This document shows, piece by piece, positions 7,271 to 14,875 of a stretch of DNA of 15,082 nt; positions within the stretch are counted from its first letter, which is position 1; each line of letters begins with the position of its first letter. Below the pieces are notes generated by a model. It was not told the DNA's origin, searched no databases, and was given only the letters and a program-made list of their open reading frames with translations. The position numbers and the translations under genes are program-made. Source of the DNA: Bacteriovoracaceae bacterium UBA7695 (GTDB lineage Bacteria; Bdellovibrionota; Bacteriovoracia; Bacteriovoracales; Bacteriovoracaceae); contig DLGL01000122.1 of assembly GCA_002482685.1 (NCBI GenBank), positions 15,143 through 30,224 on the forward strand, written 5' to 3'.

Positions 7271-7353
7271 CTTTTTTGAAATCTATTCTTCTCATTTCTA
7301 TAAAAATTACGAATTTACTAATCACTTTGAAACTTTAAATTGAAAATAAAGTT

Positions 7354-7372
7354 GGAAGGAACTAATCCCTCC
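7354..7372 (-). terminator. Weak possible terminator after the 112-aa secreted protein gene
   Basis: GGAAGGA (7354-7360) and TCCCTCC (7366-7372) form a 7-bp stem with one mismatch and a 5-nt loop. Read on the minus strand, the hairpin lies 15 nt past the stop codon and is followed by a loosely T-rich stretch. The stem is imperfect and the T-tract broken, so this is tentative. Confidence 0.3.
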
Positions 7373-7387
7373 CCACTCTTGGTATAT

Positions 7388-7726
7388 TTATTTTCTTTTA
7401 CAGGTAGCGCTCTGGGATACTTTTCCAAAAAAGAGTGTCCCCTTCAATACCCCATTTTTATCTTTTGCAGCAGCAAGTTCAATGTGTTTAGGCTGACCAT
7501 CAACACTGATACTTAGGGCCACTACACGGTCACTGATATAAGAATTTTCTAACTCAACGTCAGCACCATTAATTTGTCGGCCGTTAATTGAGTATGATGA
7601 AAATGAGAATTCTTCGATGTCGGCGACTTCAACTGCGTAGTTGGCACTTTTGCAATTCAAAGTTGTCGTGGCAAATGCAGATAGCGAGAATGTCGAAGCC
7701 AAAATGATAGTTAATAGAGTTTTCAA
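7388..7726 (-). CDS. Small secreted two-cysteine protein, unknown function
   Basis: A 112-aa protein I do not recognise. Residues 1-19 form a Sec signal peptide with Ala-Phe-Ala before the likely cut, leaving a mature protein of about 93 residues, probably periplasmic and rich in beta-strand-like alternation. The mature part has exactly two cysteines, at residues 25 and 109 near its two ends, which could join in a disulfide. The start is TTG at 7726, chosen because AGGAG lies 5 nt upstream and no in-frame ATG or GTG is available before the signal peptide. It lies 76 nt after the 437-aa secreted-protein gene on the same strand and may be read through from it. Confidence 0.75.
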   Translation of the reverse strand: MKTLLTIILASTFSLSAFATTTLNCKSANYAVEVADIEEFSFSSYSINGRQINGADVELENSYISDRVVALSISVDGQPKHIELAAAKDKNGVLKGTLFFGKVSQSATCKRK

Positions 7727-7802
7727 GAGATCTCCTGTGTTTTAGGAGCAGTTTACAGGGTCTGAAACTTTTTAATAGTCACTCTGAAAAAAGGATATGA
7801 GG

Positions 7803-9116
7803 CTATTTGTAGGCAGGAAACCGAAAGGGGAACCCGTGTCCGTAGGCATCTGGAATGTCGGCCCCGCCATTTTGGGTTTTCATCCAGTAGGTTAGCCACT
7901 TTTTGCAGCCTTCATAATCTGGCAAGAACGTTGAGCTTTGATTTGAGCCCAAGAGGATTTTTCCCTTAGAACCTGTTCGTATTTCTAAAGCTGTCATCAC
8001 TTTGTTTCCAGGCATCACCAGACCGTCATGATTGCCTGGATGCAGAAGTAGGCGCCCATCATCCAGTATTACGCCCGAATAAGTTGTAAACTCTTTTAAG
8101 GGTTCACCATTGATAGTGATTTCTCCATCCACAATCTTGCTAAGACTTTTTAATTGGCCTTCACGGGTTCCTCTGGGAGCCCTTCCATTTTTGATACTAA
8201 GAGGAGAGGTTTTGGGCCTTAAATGGGCCAGGGTCATTTTTAACGTTTTTGATCTCTTTGCAAGGTTCTGGATGGATTTGAGCTTTTTAATAAAATGAAA
8301 AGCTAACTTTGTAGCATCCATCATGATCTTCCCGGAGATTATGCCAATGGCGATACCTGGGATCATGGGGCAAATGAGATCGATGACTTCTTCTTTACTT
8401 AAATTTTGAAGCTCTGAGATGATTTTAGGCAAAGCAGTCTGAATGTTGGCCACAAAATCGACAATTCCTTTAAGCCCACTCCAGGTCTCTTTCATCCAGG
8501 TAATTGGATTAAGAGTCATTGAAGAAACTTCTTCTTTTACCCCATCCCACATGGCCCCGCCACAGCGCTTGAGCATATTCCAGATGTATTCCTGACTAAA
8601 AGGCTGAATCGATTTATCCAGAGACATCGAGAACTCTGCCATTTGATTAATATCCTGCTGATCCCCAATGGGAGAGGAGCAATATTCACTGGCGTATGCG
8701 GAAGAGAAAAAATGGAGAGGAAATTTTTTTGCCGGAGGAGAATTGGCCTGAACTGAATGATCTAGTATATTCAGGAGCTGCTTTTTTAAATCCGGATCAA
8801 TGGTTCTTTTAAAAAAATCAAAAATATAAATCGCTACCTGATGTTGCTCAAAAAAATAAGCACTACCTTCTGGTACCGAATACCAGGTATTAGGTTTGAA
8901 TTCTTTATCCCAATGAGTTGTGGGTTTTATAACAATGGCCTGAGAAAGATCATCGTTCACAGACATAAGATGAAAATTTTGATCACCTGGATTGAGAATC
9001 CAGGGACGCCAACCCCTTGCCTCGAGTTTTGAAAGCAGTGGCAGTACCGAAAGTGATGAAGCAAAAGCTACACTTGCAGTGTTAAGGAAGAGAAATAAAA
9101 CAAGGAGCAATTTCAT
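7803..9116 (-). CDS. Large secreted protein, unknown function
   Basis: A 437-aa protein with a Sec signal peptide (cut likely after Ala19). I recognise no enzyme family. The mature N-terminal part (20-135) is mixed and soluble. A middle part (140-245) has Cys146 and Cys185 and a Cys-Gly-Gly-Ala-Met-Trp-Asp-Gly-Val stretch at 185-193 followed by amphipathic, Trp-containing helices. A hydrophobic Pro/Gly-rich segment (249-262) leads into a basic helix (269-300), and a distinct C-terminal domain (300-437) holds a Leu-His-Pro-Gly-Asn-His-Asp-Gly stretch (358-365), Cys404 and a Gly-His-Gly near the end. Secretion leader, helical middle, hydrophobic hinge and separate C-terminal domain recall exported multidomain effectors, but this is only an architectural likeness. 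The ATG has no visible Shine-Dalgarno sequence; an in-frame stop lies seven codons upstream, so the start is well bounded. Confidence 0.8.
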   Translation of the reverse strand: MKLLLVLFLFLNTASVAFASSLSVLPLLSKLEARGWRPWILNPGDQNFHLMSVNDDLSQAIVIKPTTHWDKEFKPNTWYSVPEGSAYFFEQHQVAIYIFDFFKRTIDPDLKKQLLNILDHSVQANSPPAKKFPLHFFSSAYASEYCSSPIGDQQDINQMAEFSMSLDKSIQPFSQEYIWNMLKRCGGAMWDGVKEEVSSMTLNPITWMKETWSGLKGIVDFVANIQTALPKIISELQNLSKEEVIDLICPMIPGIAIGIISGKIMMDATKLAFHFIKKLKSIQNLAKRSKTLKMTLAHLRPKTSPLSIKNGRAPRGTREGQLKSLSKIVDGEITINGEPLKEFTTYSGVILDDGRLLLHPGNHDGLVMPGNKVMTALEIRTGSKGKILLGSNQSSTFLPDYEGCKKWLTYWMKTQNGGADIPDAYGHGFPFRFPAYK

Positions 9117-9468
9117 AAAGGTAGTATCGGTAACTTACTCATAATACTTGTGAAATATTATTTAAACCTCCTTAATACGAGTACTTACAGACTTAAGTTA
9201 GCGCCTTTTTTGAAGGCCCTCTTTCTGCAAGTTTAGACGATCAAATTAAATCAATTTTTTGAAAATGTTCTCACCATTTTAAGAACTAAATCTTGTGTTG
9301 AGTCATTGACTCCATTGATAGAGAGAGTAAGAGCGAAAATTCTAGACAGGCCTTCACCTATTGGGGATGATGACTCATCATTAAATTTGTCTGAATAAAA
9401 TCGATGCAAGATGCAGAAGTTTTTTTCAGATTTAGTGATCACACACAAACACTAGAGCGAGAGGCATT
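9117..9468. other. Intergenic region without a convincing gene, between the 437-aa protein gene and smc
   Basis: This 352-nt stretch separates two divergently transcribed genes. It contains an isolated AAGGAGG on the minus strand (9173-9167) with no start codon at a usual distance, a small hairpin (GCCTT at 9203-9207 with AAGGC at 9213-9217), and a perfect 7-1-7 dyad at 9367-9381. A minus-strand open frame from the TTG at 9448 down to 9251 has no ribosome binding site. The smc ribosome binding site (GAGAGG, 4 nt before the ATG) is at the right end. I could not identify a well-formed promoter for smc. Confidence 0.6.
9367..9381. promoter_or_regulatory. Perfect 15-bp dyad upstream of smc, possible operator
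   Basis: ATGATGA, one central C, then TCATCAT: a perfect inverted repeat with a one-base centre, 87 nt before the smc start codon. A TAAAAT resembling a -10 box lies just downstream at 9396-9401, without a properly spaced -35. The size and symmetry suit a dimeric regulator, but the site occurs only once here and could be chance. Confidence 0.3.
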
Positions 9469-12400
9469 ATGAGACTTAATAGGCTCATCATTCAAGGATT
9501 TAAATCCTTCAAAGACAAAACCACAATCATTTTTGATGAAGGCATTACGGGCATCGTTGGACCTAACGGTTGCGGTAAATCAAATATCGTAGATGCTCTT
9601 TTCTGGGTCATGGGCGAGCAATCGGCCAAGCACTTACGTGGTACCAGTATGAAAGATTTAATCTTTGCTGGTTCATCTAAGTACACTCCGGCCAATTTTG
9701 CTGAAGTTACTTTAGTTTTGGATAACGTTAATGGAAAACACATCCATATTAACGGGACAGTGGCAAAGCCGACAGAAATTCATTTAACTCGAAAGCTTTA
9801 TCGTAATGGTGAAACGGAATACCGTATTAATAATGAGCCAGCTCGTCTGAAAGATATTCATGAAGTTTTCATGGATACCGGTGCAGGGGCGAAGTCTTAC
9901 TCAATTATTGCTCAAGGGGAAATTAACAAGCTTGTTAATGCTAAGCCTGAAGAGCGTCGGGTGATGATTGAAGAAGTGGCAGGGATTACGAAGTTCAAAC
10001 TCCGGAAGCGTGAATCACTGAAAAAAATTGAACATACAGAATCAAATCTTACGCGTCTGGAAGATCTTCAAAATGAGATCTATAAAAATCTTAAAAAACT
10101 TGAAGTTCAGGCAGAAAAAGCTGAGAAGGCGAGAACCCTTCGTGAGCGAATTAAAAAGTACGAGCTCATTGTTGAATCTCACCGCATGCATGATTATATT
10201 CAGGACTTCGTAAATGCGAATGACCTGCTAGAGACACGCAAAACTGATCATGAGAATCTAACGATCAGAAAATCTCAGATCGACATGCTACTTGAAGATG
10301 AAAAAATCCAGAAAGTAGACATGGTTGAAAAAATCGATGCGGCTCAGGATGATTATAACCAGCACTCCAGGGAGCTTGCAGCTTCTGAAGAGAAAGTTAA
10401 GCACCTGAAAAAATCCCTGATTGATAAAGAAAAACATATTGAGAGAGCGACTCGTGAAAACGAAGAGCTTGGCCTTGATGTGGTCAAGCGATCCGAACGC
10501 CTGGAAGCGTTGCAAGCTCAACTGGATGAGCTCGAAAGCAATAACTACGAGCAGATGGATTTTTCTACGCTCGAAGAGAAAGTGGAACTTCTTAAATCTC
10601 AGATGTATGACCTGGAAGAAGAGCTGACGGAAAAACGCCGCACACTTAATACTTCTAAAGAAAAATTCCAGTCTTTGGATAACGAGGCTTTTAAAAACTC
10701 ATCAAAACTTGAAGAGTACTCTCGTTTACTCCAGGACCTAACAACTGAAATCGAAACATTAGAAAAGAGTACGTCAAATTTCACGGATGACTTAATGAGA
10801 GACCGAGCTACGGTGAAGTCTTCTCAGACGAAGGTAGAAGAGCTTCAGGCCCTTCTGCCTACACTCAAGGAAGAAGTAGAGAAGTTAAATGCTGAGCTTA
10901 AAGCTCATGACACTAGCTTCCGCGATCTTTCTCGCAGTGTGATTCAATTAGAATCAAAACGTAATTCTCTGATTGAGATTAACAACTCAGCAGAAGGCCA
11001 TCGTGCTGGTGCAGTTAAGCTTGTTCAAAAAGTGGCCGACGGTACCATTGAAGTACTTGGTAAGCTCATTGAGTGTGACCCTGAGTACGCGGTAGCTGTT
11101 GAACAGTTAATTGGTGAATCTCTGGATGCCGTTCTTGCTACCACTAATAAAGATGCCTTTGCTAACTACATGACTGACTTCGATGCAACAGTTGATATGC
11201 TGTGGCCTCAGGATGGTGTGATGTCTTCTGAATCTATTGGCCGCCTTGAAACTCAAGGTTGTCAGGGGATGAAGGCGCTGGTTGATATCGTTCGCATCAA
11301 CAACCCTGAATACACAGCGAAACTCTCGAAGATCCTGAACGGATTTTTTGTAGTTGAAAACTTAACACCTGAACTCGCTTCAAAAATTAACCCCGACATT
11401 CAATTTAAAGGGTTAGTTTCTAAAGACGGTAAGGTCCTGATCAAGAAAGTTGGAAACTCTGTACTTTTCGGGGTGAGAAATGACTCGAAGTCAGAAGCTC
11501 AAGGGATTGTTCAACGTAATAACCTTATTCAAGAAATGGGCGTTGAACTTGAAGCTAAGCAAGCTGAACTAATTGCAGTGGAAAACGCGGTCAAGGAAAC
11601 TGAAGCTGCTTTAGCTTCAAAACGTTTGAGTCTTGAAGAAAAAACAAAAGAATTTAACGACATCAATACGGTGTTTGTTGGAACCCGTGCTGCTTTAGAG
11701 TCTAAAGAAGCTAACCAGTCAGCCAACTCATCTCGCTTACAGATCTTAATCAGCCGTAAGCAGGAAACTTCTAAAACTCGTCTGGATCTTCAGGAATCAG
11801 ATGAGACATTAATCAATGCTAAGGAAGACCTCGAAGCTGAAGTGAAAACTTTAGCTTCAGATGTGGCCGACCTTGAGTCTCGTTACTCAGAACTTAAAAT
11901 GAGTTTTGAAAATGAGCGCGATGATATGATGGAGCTTAAAGTAAAAGCACAGAGTTACCAGTCTCAGCTAACATCGCTTAAATCTCAGATTGAAGATGTG
12001 AACGCTCAGATTGACCGCTACCGTGAAAAACAATTGGCTAATACTGAGCTTCTTGAGACCTACCACACTGAAATTGAAAATGCTCAGACGGAAGTTGAGA
12101 CGGTTCATGCATCTAACGAGCAGATGGCAGAAGTTCTTTCAGATAAGGAAACTTTCCTTAATCTTTTGAAAGATCAGATCGCCCAGCTCCTTATGTCGAT
12201 GCAGGAAAAAGAAACTGAACTTAAAGAGATCAACCAGAAGATCAACAAGATTGAGAAAGAGAACGTTGAGCTTGAGCTTAAAACGTCTCAGATCATTCAG
12301 GAAGAAGAGCTTCTCGCGAAAGATATCTTTGAGCGCTACAAAATCGATCTTCGTACTGTCATCATGAAGCACCTTGAAGTGATTTCTGACAAGGTCAGTG

Positions 12401-13146
12401 ACCTTAAAGACTTAACGTCCATGTACACAATGGAGAGTGAAGACGGTCCAGTTGCTTTTGAAATTCATGATTATGAATTTGAGAAGCGCTTCCCGGGTCA
12501 GATTAAAGAAGCTAAAGAAAAATTCAAAGACTATAAAACTGATTTCAACCGACTTGGCGAGATTAACTGGCAAGCGATTGAAGATTACGATCGTCAGAAG
12601 CTTCGTCATGACTTTCTTAAAGCTCAGGAAGAAGAACTTAAGAAATCTCTGGGTGATCTTCAACTTGCTATTCAGCATATTGATGAGAAATCAAAAGAGC
12701 GCTTTAAAGAAGCTTTCACGGAAGTTAATGAGAGATTCTCAAAAGTTTTCCCAATCATTTTCGGTGGTGGGGAAGCGAGACTTGAAATCATCGGTGACCT
12801 GGACTCAATTGAATGCGGCGTAGATATCGTAGCTAAACCTCCTGGTAAGAAGATGACTTCAATCACTCTTATGTCAGGTGGAGAGAAGGCTATGACTGCT
12901 GTGTCTCTGATCTTTTCTATTTTCTTAGTTAAACCATCTCCGTTCTGTTTACTGGATGAGGTTGATGCTCCACTTGATGATGCCAACGTTGGTAGATTCA
13001 ATGAGCTTCTAAGAGAAATGAGCTCAGAGTCTCAGTTCATCTTGATCACACATAATAAAAAGACAATGGAACTTAATGACACTCTTTATGGCGTAACCAT
13101 GCAGGAGCCGGGCGTATCAAAAGCCGTTTCTGTGCAGCTCCATTAG
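9469..13146 (+). CDS. smc: Chromosome partition protein SMC
   Basis: A 1225-aa condensin ATPase that, with ScpA and ScpB (not in this window), organises and helps segregate the chromosome. The N-terminal ATPase half has the Walker A Gly-Pro-Asn-Gly-Cys-Gly-Lys-Ser at 31-38, Arg57 in the position of the known arginine finger, and a Q-loop region with Ala-Gln-Gly-Glu-Ile. Long heptad-rich coiled coils run about 170-500 and 680-1020, split by a globular hinge at about 505-680. The C-terminal half has the ABC signature Leu-Met-Ser-Gly-Gly-Glu at 1134-1139 and the Walker B Leu-Leu-Asp1163-Glu1164, followed by a D-loop. The length is at the upper end of normal for the family. GAGAGG lies 4 nt before the ATG. 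A strong terminator follows, so it is probably transcribed alone. Confidence 0.97.
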   Translation: MRLNRLIIQGFKSFKDKTTIIFDEGITGIVGPNGCGKSNIVDALFWVMGEQSAKHLRGTSMKDLIFAGSSKYTPANFAEVTLVLDNVNGKHIHINGTVAKPTEIHLTRKLYRNGETEYRINNEPARLKDIHEVFMDTGAGAKSYSIIAQGEINKLVNAKPEERRVMIEEVAGITKFKLRKRESLKKIEHTESNLTRLEDLQNEIYKNLKKLEVQAEKAEKARTLRERIKKYELIVESHRMHDYIQDFVNANDLLETRKTDHENLTIRKSQIDMLLEDEKIQKVDMVEKIDAAQDDYNQHSRELAASEEKVKHLKKSLIDKEKHIERATRENEELGLDVVKRSERLEALQAQLDELESNNYEQMDFSTLEEKVELLKSQMYDLEEELTEKRRTLNTSKEKFQSLDNEAFKNSSKLEEYSRLLQDLTTEIETLEKSTSNFTDDLMRDRATVKSSQTKVEELQALLPTLKEEVEKLNAELKAHDTSFRDLSRSVIQLESKRNSLIEINNSAEGHRAGAVKLVQKVADGTIEVLGKLIECDPEYAVAVEQLIGESLDAVLATTNKDAFANYMTDFDATVDMLWPQDGVMSSESIGRLETQGCQGMKALVDIVRINNPEYTAKLSKILNGFFVVENLTPELASKINPDIQFKGLVSKDGKVLIKKVGNSVLFGVRNDSKSEAQGIVQRNNLIQEMGVELEAKQAELIAVENAVKETEAALASKRLSLEEKTKEFNDINTVFVGTRAALESKEANQSANSSRLQILISRKQETSKTRLDLQESDETLINAKEDLEAEVKTLASDVADLESRYSELKMSFENERDDMMELKVKAQSYQSQLTSLKSQIEDVNAQIDRYREKQLANTELLETYHTEIENAQTEVETVHASNEQMAEVLSDKETFLNLLKDQIAQLLMSMQEKETELKEINQKINKIEKENVELELKTSQIIQEEELLAKDIFERYKIDLRTVIMKHLEVISDKVSDLKDLTSMYTMESEDGPVAFEIHDYEFEKRFPGQIKEAKEKFKDYKTDFNRLGEINWQAIEDYDRQKLRHDFLKAQEEELKKSLGDLQLAIQHIDEKSKERFKEAFTEVNERFSKVFPIIFGGGEARLEIIGDLDSIECGVDIVAKPPGKKMTSITLMSGGEKAMTAVSLIFSIFLVKPSPFCLLDEVDAPLDDANVGRFNELLREMSSESQFILITHNKKTMELNDTLYGVTMQEPGVSKAVSVQLH

Positions 13147-13157
13147 TGGTTTGTGGC

Positions 13158-13201
13158 AGGGGATAAGCGACTTCAGTAAGAGGAAGCTTTCCCCTTTTTT
13201 T
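13158..13201 (+). terminator. Intrinsic terminator after smc
   Basis: AGGGGA plus AAGC (13158-13168, one bulged T) pairs with GCTT plus TCCCCT (13186-13195), with a further CTTC/GAAG pairing inside the loop, followed by a run of seven T ending at 13201. It starts 11 nt past the smc stop codon. The lolA ribosome binding site begins only 5 nt after the T-run. Confidence 0.85.
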
Positions 13202-13217
13202 CTACCAGGATATATTC

Positions 13218-13829
13218 ATGAAAATTTTCCTAATTAGTTTCCTCCTCTGCACCTCTGCCTTCGCAAAAAGTTTTGTCCCTTCTTCGTTCTCAGCGAACTT
13301 TGAAGAGAGCATCATTTCCATGGCCAATGGGAAAGAGAAGAAGAGATTCGGGAAAATTGATTATAAATTTCCGGGTCACATCCTGTTTGACATCATTTCT
13401 CCTAACCCTTCAAAGTTTGTGAGTAACCCCCAGAAGAGCTGGTATTACCTTCCTCCATTTGTTGATGGTGAGCAAGGTCAGGTCACGATTCAGAAATCGA
13501 GTAAACTTCCTCTGACGAAGTTTTTAGACTCGATTAAAAATGGTCTTGAAGGCTCTAAGCTTTTTACTCACAAATATGTAGGTAAAGATCTCATCCTGAC
13601 TTTTGTAAAAACTGTTCAGAAAGAACTGACACTAAAAGAAGTGACTTTCCACGCTGTAAAAGAAGCAAAATCAGTTCAGAAAATGAGTGAATTTGAAAGA
13701 ATGACTCTTATTTATGCAGATGGAAGAAAAGTGAATCTTAAATTTCTTGAACTCAAGGAAGATGTAAGTTTTCCTGCAGGTCACTTCGAATTTACAGTTC
13801 CTCCGAAAACAAAAATCATCAACGGTTAA
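13218..13829 (+). CDS. lolA: LolA-type outer-membrane lipoprotein carrier
   Basis: A 203-aa protein with a 16-residue Sec signal peptide ending Ala-Phe-Ala. The mature part fits the LolA/LolB-like half-barrel: an early Phe-Ser-Ala-Asn-Phe-Glu-Glu strand, a Gly-Lys-Ile-Asp-Tyr-Lys-Phe-Pro-Gly strand in the place of the usual 'G-x-L-x-x-x-R-P-x-x-F' pattern, and then a Lys-Ser-Trp-Tyr-Tyr-Leu-Pro-Pro motif matching the family's 'W-x-Y-x-P'. Such proteins carry lipoproteins through the periplasm from the LolCDE complex to the outer membrane. The similarity is at the pattern level, so a LolA-like protein with another cargo is possible. AGGA lies 7 nt before the ATG. It sits directly behind the smc terminator with no room for a separate promoter between the T-run and its ribosome binding site. 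Confidence 0.82.
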   Translation: MKIFLISFLLCTSAFAKSFVPSSFSANFEESIISMANGKEKKRFGKIDYKFPGHILFDIISPNPSKFVSNPQKSWYYLPPFVDGEQGQVTIQKSSKLPLTKFLDSIKNGLEGSKLFTHKYVGKDLILTFVKTVQKELTLKEVTFHAVKEAKSVQKMSEFERMTLIYADGRKVNLKFLELKEDVSFPAGHFEFTVPPKTKIING

Positions 13830-13885
13830 TAATCACAAAATATCATTAACTTGAAATCACATTCATTGGTATCAAAAGGCACCTC

Positions 13886-13914
13886 TTTACAAGCATAAAT
13901 TGCTTTTCTATAAC
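13886..13914 (+). promoter_or_regulatory. Sigma-70 promoter of the tandem cysteine-repeat genes
   Basis: TTTACA (13886-13891) and TATAAC (13909-13914), each five of six to consensus, are separated by an ideal 17-nt spacer. A start near 13921 would give a short leader holding AAGGGAG (13925-13931), which is 5 nt before the ATG at 13937. This is the best-formed promoter in the window. Confidence 0.75.
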
Positions 13915-13936
13915 CCTTTTCATCAAGGGAGCTCGT

Positions 13937-14362
13937 ATGAAATTCTTATTAGTTTTATGTTTTGTCATGGGATCTGCATCTTCATTCGCTCAGGTAGATC
14001 GTAGCGAGTACAACTACAATCGTTGTATAGACGGATGGAAAGCCTTTGATGGAGGACTTAACGAAAATCGTCAGAATGCTTGTACGTATTTAGGTTTTGC
14101 TCAGTGCTTTGCTAATCACATGGATATTGATCGACGAATTAATCAAGATCGTATTGATGGCTGTCTTGCTATTCCTGATCCAGAACTAGGGGTTAAAGAA
14201 ACTTGTCAACAAGCTTGGCTCATTTTTGATGGATCTCTTGGCGATGCTAGAAGTGCTAGATGCCAAGAACCAGCCTTTGCTCAGTGTATGAATAATTATA
14301 TTAGAGCAGATGGGATTATGACAGCTGCCAGAACAAGAGTCTGCGGTGGTTTAAGTAACTAG
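13937..14362 (+). CDS. Secreted tandem cysteine-repeat protein A (unknown family)
   Basis: A 141-aa protein with an 18-residue Sec signal peptide (Ser-Phe-Ala before the cut). The mature part has eight cysteines at 30, 49, 57, 76, 90, 109, 117 and 136, making two modules with identical spacing C-x18-C-x7-C-x18-C, joined by a 13-residue linker. Each module is itself two 20-residue half-repeats: Cys at 1 and 20, an aromatic residue (or His) at 5, Asp at 9, usually Gly at 10, a hydrophobic residue at 12 and Arg at 16. Four disulfides per protein and a compact helical fold are likely (inference). I do not recognise the family. It has a strong promoter and ribosome binding site, and its paralogue starts 8 nt downstream, so the pair is an operon that arose by tandem duplication. 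Confidence 0.85.
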   Translation: MKFLLVLCFVMGSASSFAQVDRSEYNYNRCIDGWKAFDGGLNENRQNACTYLGFAQCFANHMDIDRRINQDRIDGCLAIPDPELGVKETCQQAWLIFDGSLGDARSARCQEPAFAQCMNNYIRADGIMTAARTRVCGGLSN

Positions 14363-14775
14363 GAGTTTTCATGAGATTATTCTTACTACTATTTTTGTTT
14401 TTAATGACGGGATCAGCTTTCTCACAGGATCGTTATAGCGAGTATGATTACAATCGTTGTCTAAATGCGTGGGAAGCCTATGATGGAGCTTTAAGTTATG
14501 AGCGCGCTCAACGTTGTCATTCTTATCGGTTTGCAGCTTGTATGGCATCTTTTATAGATTTAGATGGTGCCATAAGCCGGAATCGAATTAATTACTGTGC
14601 AGGCGTTCCCAATGGGGGAGACCAAAATAATTCATGCCATAGGGCGTGGACGATTTATGATGGTGCCTTAAGTGAAGGCAGAATACAGATGTGCCAGCGT
14701 CCGGCCTTTGCAGCATGCATGACAAGATACATTCAGTTGGACGGTGTCTTAACTGAAGGTCGTATCGCCGCGTGT
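14024..14775 (+). repeat. Four coding C-x18-C-x7-C-x18-C modules (eight 20-residue half-repeats)
   Basis: The modules lie at 14024-14164 and 14204-14344 in the first gene, and at 14458-14598 and 14635-14775 in the second. Cysteine spacing is the same in all four. The half-repeat pattern is C-x3-[WYFH]-x3-D-[GR]-x-[LIM]-x3-R-x3-C; within a module the second half starts 27 residues after the first. The repeat is clear in protein and only patchy in DNA, so it is an old internal duplication followed by a more recent whole-gene duplication. Confidence 0.9.
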
Positions 14776-14793
14776 GCAAATTTAGAGAAATAA
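14371..14793 (+). CDS. Secreted tandem cysteine-repeat protein B (paralogue of A)
   Basis: A 140-aa protein with an 18-residue Sec signal peptide (Ala-Phe-Ser before the cut), colinear with its upstream neighbour. Cysteines fall at 30, 49, 57, 76, 89, 108, 116 and 135, so both modules keep the C-x18-C-x7-C-x18-C spacing with a 12-residue linker. All four half-repeats have Asp-Gly at positions 9-10, making it more regular than protein A, where one half-repeat has Asp-Arg. Trp34 and Trp93 sit four residues after the first cysteine of each module. AGGAG overlaps the stop codon of protein A and is 5 nt before this ATG, so translation is coupled. No function is known to me; a secreted structural, binding or inhibitor role is possible. 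Confidence 0.85.
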   Translation: MRLFLLLFLFLMTGSAFSQDRYSEYDYNRCLNAWEAYDGALSYERAQRCHSYRFAACMASFIDLDGAISRNRINYCAGVPNGGDQNNSCHRAWTIYDGALSEGRIQMCQRPAFAACMTRYIQLDGVLTEGRIAACANLEK

Positions 14794-14797
14794 AAAA

Positions 14798-14838
14798 AAG
14801 AAGCCTAATACAAACCACGAATAACTATTAGGCTTCTT
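14798..14838 (-). terminator. Perfect 13-bp hairpin terminator between convergent genes
   Basis: The arm at 14798-14810 is perfectly complementary to 14826-14838, with a 15-nt loop. On the minus strand the hairpin runs into a T-tract (plus-strand A-run 14792-14799), the classic form for ending transcripts that come from the right edge. On the plus strand the tail is only moderately T-rich (TTCTTCTGTTCTT overlapping the arm), but the hairpin probably also ends the cysteine-repeat operon. Confidence 0.85.
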
Positions 14839-14875
14839 CTGTTCTTGGGTAGAACTCCATTATGGCGAATGTCTG

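Noticed and set aside
9435..9442. GTGATCAC palindrome just before smc
   Set aside because: An 8-bp palindrome is expected by chance in this length of sequence and has no partner site.
9251..9448. 65-codon minus-strand open frame upstream of smc
   Set aside because: It starts at a TTG without a Shine-Dalgarno sequence, has no recognisable domain, and occupies the region where smc regulatory sequence is expected. The residue mix is not absurd, so conservation in relatives could reopen it.
12437..12823. 128-codon plus-strand open frame inside smc
   Set aside because: It is a frame-shifted shadow of the SMC coiled coil and head, rich in Lys and Leu from the Glu/Lys codons; SMC itself is intact through its Walker B motif.
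13825..13852. AT-rich inverted repeat (GTTAAT/ATTAAC) after lolA as a terminator
   Set aside because: The stem is only six AT-rich pairs with a long loop and no T-tract follows.
14588..14818. 76-codon minus-strand open frame opposite the second cysteine-repeat gene
   Set aside because: It is rich in His, Arg and Cys mirroring the repeat codons, starts inside the terminator hairpin, and has no ribosome binding site.
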